From an uncultured Oribacterium sp. (GTDB lineage Bacteria; Bacillota; Clostridia; Lachnospirales; Lachnospiraceae), in assembly GCA_937927445.1 (NCBI GenBank), contig CALAOB010000131.1, positions 1 to 7,747 of the forward strand: 7,747 nucleotides of DNA. Direction: 5' to 3'. Numbering within the stretch: position 1 is the stretch's first letter; every line of letters starts with the position of its first letter. The notes under the pieces are model-generated. The model saw only the letters and a list, made by a program, of their open reading frames with translations, was not told where the DNA came from and did not search any database. This document shows, one piece after another, positions 1-5,470 of this stretch. The translations under genes were made by a program, and so were the position numbers.

Positions 1-90
1 ATGGTCGTTCTCTATTTATTATCTAGGTTTTCCTACAAAAACTTTACGCTGGCAGCCATTTTTGTTCATTTCGATTTCCCTGTGTCTAAC

Positions 91-120
91 TTGCGACTCT
101 GCTCCGAAACATGCTATAAT
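91..120 (+). promoter_or_regulatory. Promoter of the MFS permease gene
   Basis: A -35 box TTGCGA (91-96) and a perfect -10 box TATAAT (115-120) are separated by 18 bases. A TG dinucleotide one base before the -10 (112-113) gives an extended -10. Transcription would start near 127, giving a leader of about 80 nt before the ATG at 206. The upstream bases 1-90 hold no gene or clear element that I can see. Confidence 0.7.
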
Positions 121-184
121 TATTTATGTAAGCGGTTTCATAACCCGTTTTTTTGAGCAATTTCACCATTTCAAACATGCTATA
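107..184 (+). repeat. Direct 12-bp repeat in the MFS control region
   Basis: AAACATGCTATA occurs at 107-118, where it overlaps the extended -10, and again identically at 173-184, just before the ribosome binding site. The two copies are 66 bases apart. They may be paired regulator sites, or the second may be a weak alternative extended -10. No protein can be assigned from sequence alone. Confidence 0.45.
127..140 (+). promoter_or_regulatory. cre-like / LacI-family operator in the MFS leader
   Basis: The 14 bases TGTAAGCGGTTTCA match the catabolite-responsive element consensus TGWAANCGNTNWCA at every position, with the central CG typical of CcpA and other LacI-family sites. It begins about where transcription should start, so a bound protein would block initiation or early elongation. 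The match is seen directly. That CcpA itself binds here is inference; a pathway-specific LacI-type repressor could use the same kind of site. Confidence 0.6.
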
Positions 185-205
185 TATCGCAGCAAGGAGG
201 CACCT

Positions 206-1375
206 ATGTCTACTACCACCCAGAAAAACCCGGCGCTCCGGAACGCCGGCTTCATCCTCTTCTTCCTCTCCGGCATCTGCGCCATCTCGAGTGGCGTCGT
301 CGTGTCGATTCTCCGCGACAGCTATGATCTCAGCTTCTCGTCGACCGGCACGCTCCTCTCGATCATGTCCGCCGGCAACATCGTCGCTTCCTTCCTCGCG
401 GGCGTCCTCCCGGCGAAGATCGGCGCGAAAAAGGCCGTCCTGCTCCTCACCATCGGCTACTTCCTCGGCTACCTGCTCTGCGCCTTTACCGGCATCTTCG
501 GCCTCCTGGCCATCGCCTTTCTCATCATTGGCCTCGCCAAGGGCAGCGCCATCACAAACTGCAACGTCCTCGTCAGCACCAACGCGATCGAACGCACCCG
601 TGCGATGAACGTCCTCCACGCCTGCTACGCCGCCGGCGCCCTGCTCTGCCCCTTCCTCATCCAGGCCTTCCTCGGCATCGACGCCCACGCCCCGATGATC
701 GGCATCGCCCTCGCCGGCCTCCTCATGTGGTTCCTCTTCCTCGTGACGAAGCTCCCGGACGAGCGGACGTCACCTTCGACCACCACTTCCGCTTCCGCCA
801 ATGCAGGCGACCACACCTTCGCCTTCCTCCGGGACAGCAGCTTCTGGATCCTGACCGCACTCGTCTTCTGCCAGAACGCCGCCGAGCAGTCCGTCAACGG
901 CTGGCTCGTCACCTATTTCAAGAGCGAGCAGATCCTGAGCGGCACCCTCGCGAACTATACCGTCTCGATCATGTGGGGCTCGACCCTCATCGCCCGCCTC
1001 CTGATCGCCTTCGTCTTCCCGGTGAAGAACCTCTATAAAACCCTCAGCATCATGGGCTTCGGCCTCACCGTGCTCTACGCCATCCTCGTGCAGATGCATA
1101 CCCCAGTGGCCGCCAGCATCGCCCTCTTCCTCTTCGCCTTCGCCATGGCCGGCGTGAACCCGCTCGCCCTCTCCGGCGTCGGCCAGATGACCAGCCCCGC
1201 CTCCATGGGCACCCTCCTCAGCACCGCCACCTGCGGCGCCATCCTCATGCCGTACATCATCGGCCGCATCGGCGACGCCATCTCCCTCCAGGCCGGCATG
1301 GCTGCGAACCTCGTCCCATGCATCGGTATCCTCGTGCTCTCCCTCCTCATGTACCACCGCACGAAGAAACAGTGA
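206..1375 (+). CDS. MFS sugar permease, fucose-permease (FHS)-like
   Basis: This is a 389-residue inner-membrane transporter of the major facilitator superfamily, almost wholly hydrophobic, with about 12 membrane segments. A polar central loop lies at residues 181-210 (rich in Ser/Thr/Ala). The 2-3 loop carries a degenerate MFS motif A (GVLPAKIGAKKAV, 66-78). TM5 has the N-x-x-H-A-C-Y-A-A-G pattern (N135, H138) and TM7 has E227 followed by N-G-W-L-x-T-Y (231-237), both reminiscent of fucose/glucose permease-like MFS proteins. The start at 206 is chosen because AAGGAGG (194-200) sits 5 bases before it. The open frame continues upstream to 62, but that extension crosses the promoter and cre-like site. 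It is transcribed alone from its own promoter and lies next to a sugar-acid operon of opposite strand. The substrate is not predictable; a sugar acid fits the context. Family call firm, substrate unknown. Confidence 0.9.
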   Translation: MSTTTQKNPALRNAGFILFFLSGICAISSGVVVSILRDSYDLSFSSTGTLLSIMSAGNIVASFLAGVLPAKIGAKKAVLLLTIGYFLGYLLCAFTGIFGLLAIAFLIIGLAKGSAITNCNVLVSTNAIERTRAMNVLHACYAAGALLCPFLIQAFLGIDAHAPMIGIALAGLLMWFLFLVTKLPDERTSPSTTTSASANAGDHTFAFLRDSSFWILTALVFCQNAAEQSVNGWLVTYFKSEQILSGTLANYTVSIMWGSTLIARLLIAFVFPVKNLYKTLSIMGFGLTVLYAILVQMHTPVAASIALFLFAFAMAGVNPLALSGVGQMTSPASMGTLLSTATCGAILMPYIIGRIGDAISLQAGMAANLVPCIGILVLSLLMYHRTKKQ

Positions 1376-1417
1376 CGGGAAGCATGCAGTGCATACCCGG
1401 AGGGCATACACGAGCAA

Positions 1418-1447
1418 AATCCCCCGCACCACACGGCGCGGGGGATT
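1418..1447. terminator. Bidirectional intrinsic terminator between convergent genes
   Basis: A perfect 10-bp inverted repeat, AATCCCCCGC / GCGGGGGATT, encloses a 10-base loop. The stem is very GC-rich. It is preceded by AAAA and followed by a modest T-rich stretch (TTCTGCTTT), so on the - strand the stem is followed by ATTTTG. It lies 42 bases after the MFS stop and 48 bases beyond the end of the MDR dehydrogenase gene, so it can serve both. Confidence 0.8.
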
Positions 1448-1495
1448 CTGCTTTATAGGATAGGAAAAAGTGTAGCTAGCGTGTTAATAGGGAAC

Positions 1496-2524
1496 TCAGT
1501 CCTCGTCGCTGACGCGTACGACGACCTTCATATAGTCGCCCGGGTTCTTCTCGATGTCGATGATGGTCGCCGGCGCCTCATCCATGGTGACGGTCTTCGT
1601 CATGATCTTCATCATGTCGACCTTCTTCGTGAAGATGAGATCGAGAGCCTCCTCGAACTCACCGGCACTGGTACGTGCACCGCGGATGTCGACCTCCTTC
1701 TTCGTGATCATATCCGTCGGAAGGCTGGTCTCCTTCTTCGGCCATCCGGTCAGGGTGATACGACCTGCGTTCGATACGAGGTCGAGCGTCTGACGAACCG
1801 CCGGGTTTGCACCGGAACACTCCATCACCTGATGGGCCATCTCGCCGTTTGTGATCTCAGCGATACGCTCCACCGGATTCTCCGTGCCGGAGTTGATGGT
1901 GTACTCGATGCCGAGGCTCTTCGCGAAGTCGAGACGCTCCTGCACAAGATCGAGGAGGATCGCATGTGCACCGTATGCCTGTGCCACCATGCCGGCCACA
2001 AGACCGATCGGACCTGCACCAATGATCGCGCAGTACTCACCTGCCTTCAGACCGCCACGGTGAATGCCGTGAAGGCTGATCGTCAGCGGCTCTGCCATCG
2101 CTGCCTGCTCCCAGCTCATGCCCTCCGGGATCTTGATCAGCATATCCGCCGGGTGGCAGTAGTACTCTGCCATACCGCCATCGACATGCACACCGAGTAC
2201 CTTGAGATCGGTACAGCAGTTCGTGCGGCCGATTTTACACGGATAGCAGTGACCACAGTACAGATACGGATCCACGACGACACGGTCGCCGACCTTGATG
2301 CCCTTCTTGTTATTCTCCGGAATCGACTCAACGATACCTGCGAGCTCATGTCCGATCACACGCGGGTAGGAAACGAGACCATTGGTGCCGCGGAATGCAC
2401 CGATATCGCTGCCGCAGATGCCCGCCGTCACGATCTTAATCAGCGCCTCTCCCTCCTTCGGTACCGGCTTCTCGATGTCTACACAGGCAACCTTCCACGG
2501 CTCTGCCAGTTTGATAGCTTTCAT
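1496..2524 (-). CDS. Zinc-dependent MDR sugar-acid 5-dehydrogenase (idonate/galactonate dehydrogenase-like)
   Basis: A cytoplasmic NAD(P)-dependent polyol/sugar-acid dehydrogenase of the medium-chain family, 342 residues, the usual length. Catalytic zinc ligands are visible: C37 in GICGSD, H59-E60 in GHELAG, and E145. The structural zinc site has C90, C93, C96 and C103/C104. The Rossmann motif GAGPIG is at 169-174, and D192 at the end of the next strand favours NAD+ over NADP+. The stretches SYPRVIGHE and CKIGRTNCC, and the GVHVDGG segment after them, closely resemble what I recall of E. coli L-galactonate 5-dehydrogenase (YjjN/LgoD). L-idonate 5-dehydrogenase is the other likely role. The start is supported by AGAGGAG 5 bases upstream. 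It is the last gene of a three-gene operon, 25 bases after the YhcH-family gene. Family sure; exact substrate uncertain. Confidence 0.9.
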   Translation of the reverse strand: MKAIKLAEPWKVACVDIEKPVPKEGEALIKIVTAGICGSDIGAFRGTNGLVSYPRVIGHELAGIVESIPENNKKGIKVGDRVVVDPYLYCGHCYPCKIGRTNCCTDLKVLGVHVDGGMAEYYCHPADMLIKIPEGMSWEQAAMAEPLTISLHGIHRGGLKAGEYCAIIGAGPIGLVAGMVAQAYGAHAILLDLVQERLDFAKSLGIEYTINSGTENPVERIAEITNGEMAHQVMECSGANPAVRQTLDLVSNAGRITLTGWPKKETSLPTDMITKKEVDIRGARTSAGEFEEALDLIFTKKVDMMKIMTKTVTMDEAPATIIDIEKNPGDYMKVVVRVSDED

Positions 2525-2549
2525 AATTTCTCCTCTTTCAGATTTCAGA

Positions 2550-3002
2550 TTAAACAGCGACCTTTACCACGACCTTGCGAACGAACTCTGGTCCCTCTGC
2601 CGTGCAGGTACGTGGCTTATGTGCATCCTCCGGTGCAACGACGATCATGTCACCCGGAAGCAGAAGTACGGTACCGCTGAGTGCCGGCTCCTCATAGAAC
2701 TTAAGGTCATTCTCCGGATGATCCTCCTTCAGTACGAGGCCATCGCGCTTGCAGTAGCCGAACTGCTCCTTGCCGGAGATGACATACTGGATGTCGAAAA
2801 ACCTGTCGTGAGTCTCGAAGAAGCCCTCGTTTGCAGGGAAGCTGGTGTACTCCTGTACGTTTGCCGTCACACCCTCGCATACCGGATAGCTGCCGACCGG
2901 CGTGTTGTCGAGGTCGGTCTCTGCGAGCCACTTATAGGCTGCCTGGAACTTCTCATCGAGATAGTTATACTTGGTCGAAAGATTTAATGGTGAAAAAAAC
3001 AT
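2550..3002 (-). CDS. YhcH/YjgK/YiaL (DUF386) family protein, copy 1
   Basis: A 150-residue cupin-like beta-barrel protein of the YhcH/YjgK/YiaL family. The conserved core E63-x-H65, D70-x-Q72-Y, a second His at H128 in PEDAHKP, and the closing motif RKVVVKV (142-148) are all present; these residues probably bind a metal. Family knowledge: E. coli YhcH (NanQ) acts as a sialic acid anomerase, and YiaL is encoded beside YiaK in the yiaK-S cluster. A role in anomer interconversion or ring-opening of an acid sugar is therefore plausible here. AAGGAG lies 6 bases before the ATG. It sits between the YiaK-like reductase (187 bases upstream, with a strong hairpin between) and the MDR dehydrogenase (25 bases downstream). 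It differs clearly from the second family member at 6307-6789. Confidence 0.85.
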   Translation of the reverse strand: MFFSPLNLSTKYNYLDEKFQAAYKWLAETDLDNTPVGSYPVCEGVTANVQEYTSFPANEGFFETHDRFFDIQYVISGKEQFGYCKRDGLVLKEDHPENDLKFYEEPALSGTVLLLPGDMIVVAPEDAHKPRTCTAEGPEFVRKVVVKVAV

Positions 3003-3037
3003 GGTGTACTCCTTCTTAGATTCAAACTTTATGGTAT

Positions 3038-3061
3038 GGGCCTGCGACCGTCCGCAGGCCC
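3038..3061 (-). other. Intercistronic GC-rich hairpin between yiaK-like and yhcH-like genes
   Basis: A perfect 9-bp inverted repeat, GGGCCTGCG (3038-3046) and CGCAGGCCC (3053-3061), closes a 6-base loop; GTAT/ATAC can add to the stem across a small bulge. On the transcribed (-) strand no T-run follows, so it is unlikely to be a full terminator. A 3' stability element for the upstream message, or partial attenuation, is more likely. The rest of the 187-base gap shows only a weak 6-bp GGCATC/GATGCC pairing (3098-3134). Confidence 0.6.
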
Positions 3062-3189
3062 GGTATACGCTTCATATGCTGACCAGAATCGAGTCCCGGC
3101 ATCCATTCACATCTCCATTTGAGAGCACGATGCCATGAAAGGCAAAGAATAGATTTTTCCGGATCTGACCTTCGTCCGAACAGAAGTAA

Positions 3190-4275
3190 TTACTTCTTCT
3201 CCTCGTCCTGCATGTTATTGAGTACGCAGGCTGCGGAGATGTCCTTCGTCTCCATCTTGCCGGCGGCGAGATCGAGGCACTGCTGCCAGATCTGCTCATC
3301 GACTACGACGCCCTCACGGAGGTTACGCTCACGGGTCGCAGCGGTACGCTCACCAGGGCAGGTTACGTGACCACCCTCGTGATCCGGCTCGGTCGCATCT
3401 GCAGCGGCTACACGATCATCGAACTTCGCCTGGATCTCCTCCTCATCGCCGAAGAGATATGGATCATAGGCGATGAAGATCTGACAGCAGCCGGTGCAGC
3501 TTCCACGACCCTCACGGTCCATATCCGCACCCGTCTTACCATTCGCCATCGCAGCGGCTGCGAGGTCGAGGGCAATCGCCATACCGGTACCCTTCCAGTA
3601 ACCGGTCGGAAGGATACGTCCGCTGGCCTCGATCGCTGCCGGATCACTGGTCAGGTTACCATCCTTATCGAAGCCTCCCGGATACGGAAGCTGCTTACCG
3701 GCGAGACGATATACGCCGAGCTTACCGTAAGCATACTGGCTCATCGCCATATCGAGGACGATCGGGCCACTCTTGCGCGGAATCGCGATACAGAACGGGT
3801 TGTTACCTACGCCCGGCTTCTTCGAGCCCCACATCGGCATACAGCTCTCGGTGTTGGTCCAGCTGATACCGATGAAGCCGGCCTGTGCTGCCTGCCATGC
3901 ATAGGAACCGCCACGCATCCAGTGCGTCGTGTTCTTCAGTGCGACGCAGCCGATACCATGTACCTTTGCGAGCTCTACCGCACGATCCATGCAGAAGGTG
4001 GCATTCAGTGTACCGATGCCGAGGTGACCATCGTAGTTCTCGACTGCACCCTTCGCACCAACCAGCTCCGGCTTCGCCTTGATATCGACCCAGCCCTTCT
4101 GTACATACTCTGCAAAACGAGGTACACGGTTGAGACCGTGGCTCTCGATACCCTCCAGGCTGCTCTCGGTGTGGATCTCTGCACACTGCTCTGCCTGCTC
4201 CTCTGTTAAACCGAGGTTCAGAAATGCCTGCTTGACAGTTGCCTTCACTGTTTCTACCGGTACACGAATGCTCAT
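3190..4275 (-). CDS. yiaK: YiaK/DlgD-like 2,3-diketo-L-gulonate reductase (Ldh_2 malate/lactate dehydrogenase family)
   Basis: A 361-residue cytoplasmic NAD(P)H-dependent 2-oxoacid reductase of the Ldh_2 (type 2 malate/L-lactate dehydrogenase) family. The catalytic motif SHGLNRVPRF spans 45-54, with the expected catalytic His at 46 and Arg at 50. NTTHWMRGGSYAWQAA (115-130), IGISWTN (135-141), LAGKQLP (191-197) and ILPTGYWKG (221-229) follow E. coli YiaK closely in wording and order as I recall it, which is why 2,3-diketo-L-gulonate or a similar diketo/keto sugar acid is the proposed substrate. It is longer than YiaK (about 332 aa): there is a roughly 20-residue charged C-terminal tail, and a C260-x-x-C263-C264 cluster before QIFIA that I do not recall in YiaK. 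AAAGGAG is 9 bases before the ATG. It is the first gene of the - strand operon, read from the promoter at 4347-4376. Confidence 0.88.
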   Translation of the reverse strand: MSIRVPVETVKATVKQAFLNLGLTEEQAEQCAEIHTESSLEGIESHGLNRVPRFAEYVQKGWVDIKAKPELVGAKGAVENYDGHLGIGTLNATFCMDRAVELAKVHGIGCVALKNTTHWMRGGSYAWQAAQAGFIGISWTNTESCMPMWGSKKPGVGNNPFCIAIPRKSGPIVLDMAMSQYAYGKLGVYRLAGKQLPYPGGFDKDGNLTSDPAAIEASGRILPTGYWKGTGMAIALDLAAAAMANGKTGADMDREGRGSCTGCCQIFIAYDPYLFGDEEEIQAKFDDRVAAADATEPDHEGGHVTCPGERTAATRERNLREGVVVDEQIWQQCLDLAAGKMETKDISAACVLNNMQDEEKK

Positions 4276-4317
4276 AATAAAACTCTCCTTTAAATATAAA
4301 TCCTATGTGCTTCCTAA

Positions 4318-4327
4318 TGATATATCA
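4318..4327. promoter_or_regulatory. TGATATATCA box 1 (GntR operator candidate)
   Basis: A perfect 10-bp palindrome, followed by GTTG, lies in the untranslated leader of the yiaK-like operon about 15-20 bases after the predicted start. A near-identical box at 4471-4480 overlaps the gntR promoter. One box in each divergent transcript is the usual arrangement for a local GntR/FadR-type regulator. Binding is inferred. Confidence 0.45.
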
Positions 4328-4336
4328 GTTGTTTTT

Positions 4337-4350
4337 TGCTAGCGCTAGCA
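4337..4350. promoter_or_regulatory. Perfect palindromic operator candidate over the operon -10
   Basis: TGCTAGCGCTAGCA is its own reverse complement over 14 bases with a central CG. With one flanking base on each side it meets the loose cre pattern WTGNNARCGNWWWCAW except at one position. It is best read as an operator of a LacI-family protein, possibly CcpA. Its overlap with the -10 and start region implies repression. Confidence 0.55.
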
Positions 4351-4376
4351 TAGCACAGTTCACAGATGCATTTCAA
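4347..4376 (-). promoter_or_regulatory. Promoter of the yiaK-like operon
   Basis: Read on the - strand, a -35 TTGAAA (4376-4371) is followed after 18 bases by a -10 TATGCT (4352-4347). Transcription would start near 4340, leaving a leader of about 65 nt. The -10 overlaps the 14-bp palindrome at 4337-4350, so a repressor there would directly block RNA polymerase. Confidence 0.55.
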
Positions 4377-4450
4377 GCCGTATTTGACCGATTTTTCTAT
4401 ATTCTTCTTCTGATTTTATAATATTTTATGCGATTTTTGTATGCATTCGC

Positions 4451-4479
4451 TTGAAAAACGGTTGTCGTGCTGATATATT
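4451..4479 (+). promoter_or_regulatory. Promoter of the gntR gene
   Basis: A -35 TTGAAA (4451-4456), a 17-base spacer and a -10 TATATT (4474-4479) form a near-consensus sigma-70 promoter. Transcription would start near 4486, about 28 nt before the ATG at 4514. This rules against using the upstream in-frame starts at 4451 (TTG) or 4484 (ATG). Confidence 0.65.
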
Positions 4480-4480
4480 A
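4471..4480. promoter_or_regulatory. TGATATATTA box 2 (GntR autoregulatory operator candidate)
   Basis: TGATATATTA followed by GTTA matches box 1 (4318-4327 plus its flank) at 12 of 14 positions in the same orientation. It covers the gntR -10. With its flanks it reads CTGATATATTAG, a 12-bp near-palindrome. Binding here would repress gntR itself. Confidence 0.45.
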
Positions 4481-4513
4481 GTTATGGTGAGTTCCATGAA
4501 AGGAGTCTTTCTC

Positions 4514-5224
4514 ATGAACCTGATCATCCCAGCGCCACACAAAGACGAAAACAACCGCGCGTACGCCTGTCGCGTACTGCGTTCGAATATCATGACCCTC
4601 CGACTGAAGCCGGGGGAGCCGCTCAACGAGGTCGAGCTCGCGCATGCCCTCGGGATGAGCCGTACACCTGTGCACGAGGCATTGACCACCCTGCAGAGTG
4701 AGTGGCTGGTCGATATCTTCCCGCAACGTGGAACCCGGGTCAGCCGCATCGACCCGACGCTTGTCAAGGAGGGCCACTCGACCCGTCTTCTGCTCGAGAG
4801 TGCACTGCTCCGAGACGTGGCCGGAAAGATCGGCCGCAGTCAGATCCAGGAGCTGATGGAGTGCATGCGGAAGCAGGATGCCCTCCTCGACCACGTCGAG
4901 GACTCGGTGGACGAGATCATCCAGCTCGACGACGAGTTCCACCGCATGATGTACTACTTCGGCGGCCGCTCCCACACCTGGCTTGCGATGCGCGGCCTCG
5001 TCTCCCACTATGACCGCCTCCGCTACCTCGATGTCTTCGAGGGCAACTGCGACTTCACCCGCGTCAACCGCCAGCACCGCGAGTTCTGCGACTATCTCCT
5101 GCTCGGCCTCCCGGACGACGTCCGCGCCGAGACGAAGATCAGTGAGCACCTCACCAGCTTCCGCGGCAACCTCATGGACAAGATCGAGCGGCATCCGGAT
5201 TACTTTACTGTCAGCGAAACCTGA
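4514..5224 (+). CDS. GntR-family transcriptional regulator, FadR/FCD type
   Basis: A 236-residue DNA-binding repressor or activator. The N-terminal winged helix-turn-helix (about residues 15-78) shows the GntR signature: LKPGEPLNEVELAHALGMSRTP (31-52), EALTTLQSEWLV and the wing QRGTRVSRI (71-79). The C-terminal helical FCD ligand domain (about 85-225) keeps the metal-binding set D139, H143, H188 and H212, so it probably binds a carboxylated metabolite through a metal ion. The start at 4514 is preferred because AAAGGAG sits 8 bases upstream and the promoter overlaps the earlier in-frame starts. It is divergent from the sugar-acid operon and shares an intergenic region with two TGATATATYA boxes, so it likely controls that operon and itself. 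Its effector is unknown; a hexuronate or aldonate-type acid is the obvious candidate. Its 3' end abuts the long inverted repeat. Confidence 0.92.
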   Translation: MNLIIPAPHKDENNRAYACRVLRSNIMTLRLKPGEPLNEVELAHALGMSRTPVHEALTTLQSEWLVDIFPQRGTRVSRIDPTLVKEGHSTRLLLESALLRDVAGKIGRSQIQELMECMRKQDALLDHVEDSVDEIIQLDDEFHRMMYYFGGRSHTWLAMRGLVSHYDRLRYLDVFEGNCDFTRVNRQHREFCDYLLLGLPDDVRAETKISEHLTSFRGNLMDKIERHPDYFTVSET

Positions 5225-5227
5225 CGA

Positions 5228-5460
5228 CGAGGTGCCCGGAGGGCTGCCACCGAAAGCACAGTACTCCGAGCTCGGAAGACTCTAAAATTCTGCCCCTAAG
5301 AAGTACTAAGCCCTCTGCAATCGCTGAGTTTTCTTGATGAAAACTCAGCGTTGACAGAGGGTTCCAAGGTGAGATAACACTAAGTACTTCTAAGGGGCAG
5401 AATTTTGATTCTTCACGACCTCTCCGTATGGCTTTCGGTGGCAGTCCTTCGGGCACCTCG
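5228..5460. repeat. Nested long inverted repeat filling the gntR/M28 convergent gap
   Basis: A 233-bp palindromic element. The outer arms 5228-5257 and 5431-5460 match in inverted orientation at 28 of 30 positions. A diverged zone follows (5258-5283 versus 5407-5430). Next arms 5284-5310 and 5380-5406 match at 25 of 27 (AAAATTCTGCCCC start), and an inner pair CCCTCTG (5311-5317)/CAGAGGG (5355-5361) encloses a perfect 12-bp hairpin, CGCTGAGTTTTC/GAAAACTCAGCG, with loop TTGAT. Only 5362-5379 is unpaired and one-sided. It starts 3 bases after the gntR stop and ends 10 bases before the M28 gene end. A related unit appears at 7694-7747, so it belongs to a dispersed family. No target-site duplication or transposase is seen. 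Confidence 0.85.
5284..5406. terminator. Probable bidirectional terminator within the inverted repeat
   Basis: The 27-base arms begin with AAAA and end with TTTT around a C-rich/G-rich stem and fold as a long stem topped by an inner hairpin (5311-5361). The A-tract before and T-tract after the stem are the same on both strands, which suits termination of gntR and of the convergent M28 operon. The large loop makes it less standard than the 1418-1447 terminator. Confidence 0.5.
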
Positions 5461-5470
5461 CCTGCGTTGT

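Noticed and set aside
62..205. N-terminal extension of the MFS permease frame
   Set aside because: It would translate through the promoter and the cre-like site; the ATG at 206 has an ideal AAGGAGG.
1481..2680. A 399-residue open frame on the + strand opposite the MDR dehydrogenase
   Set aside because: It lies antisense to a gene with full zinc and Rossmann motifs, has no ribosome binding site, no recognisable domain and an odd Arg/His/Asp-rich composition typical of codon-bias shadows.
3072..3189. Possible small gene in the yiaK-like/yhcH-like gap
   Set aside because: The only open frame on the - strand runs out of the upstream gene in another frame, has an Arg/Ser-rich shadow composition and no ribosome binding site.
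4384..4422. TTGACC and TATAAT as a second gntR promoter
   Set aside because: The boxes are 27 bases apart, too far to act together, while a well-spaced promoter lies at 4451-4479.
4451..4513. Earlier in-frame starts for gntR (TTG 4451, ATG 4484, ATG 4496)
   Set aside because: They overlap the promoter or lie before or at the predicted transcript start, and lack the AAAGGAG that precedes the ATG at 4514.
5284..5406. Insertion sequence or transposon with terminal inverted repeats
   Set aside because: There is no transposase, the flanking bases (CTCT and GATT) show no target duplication, and the pairing continues outward to 5228/5460.
5211..5456. An 81-residue open frame on the - strand spanning the inverted repeat
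   Set aside because: It is made almost wholly of palindrome sequence, overlaps the end of gntR, and has no ribosome binding site. It may appear in databases as a spurious hypothetical protein, which would in fact help count repeat copies.
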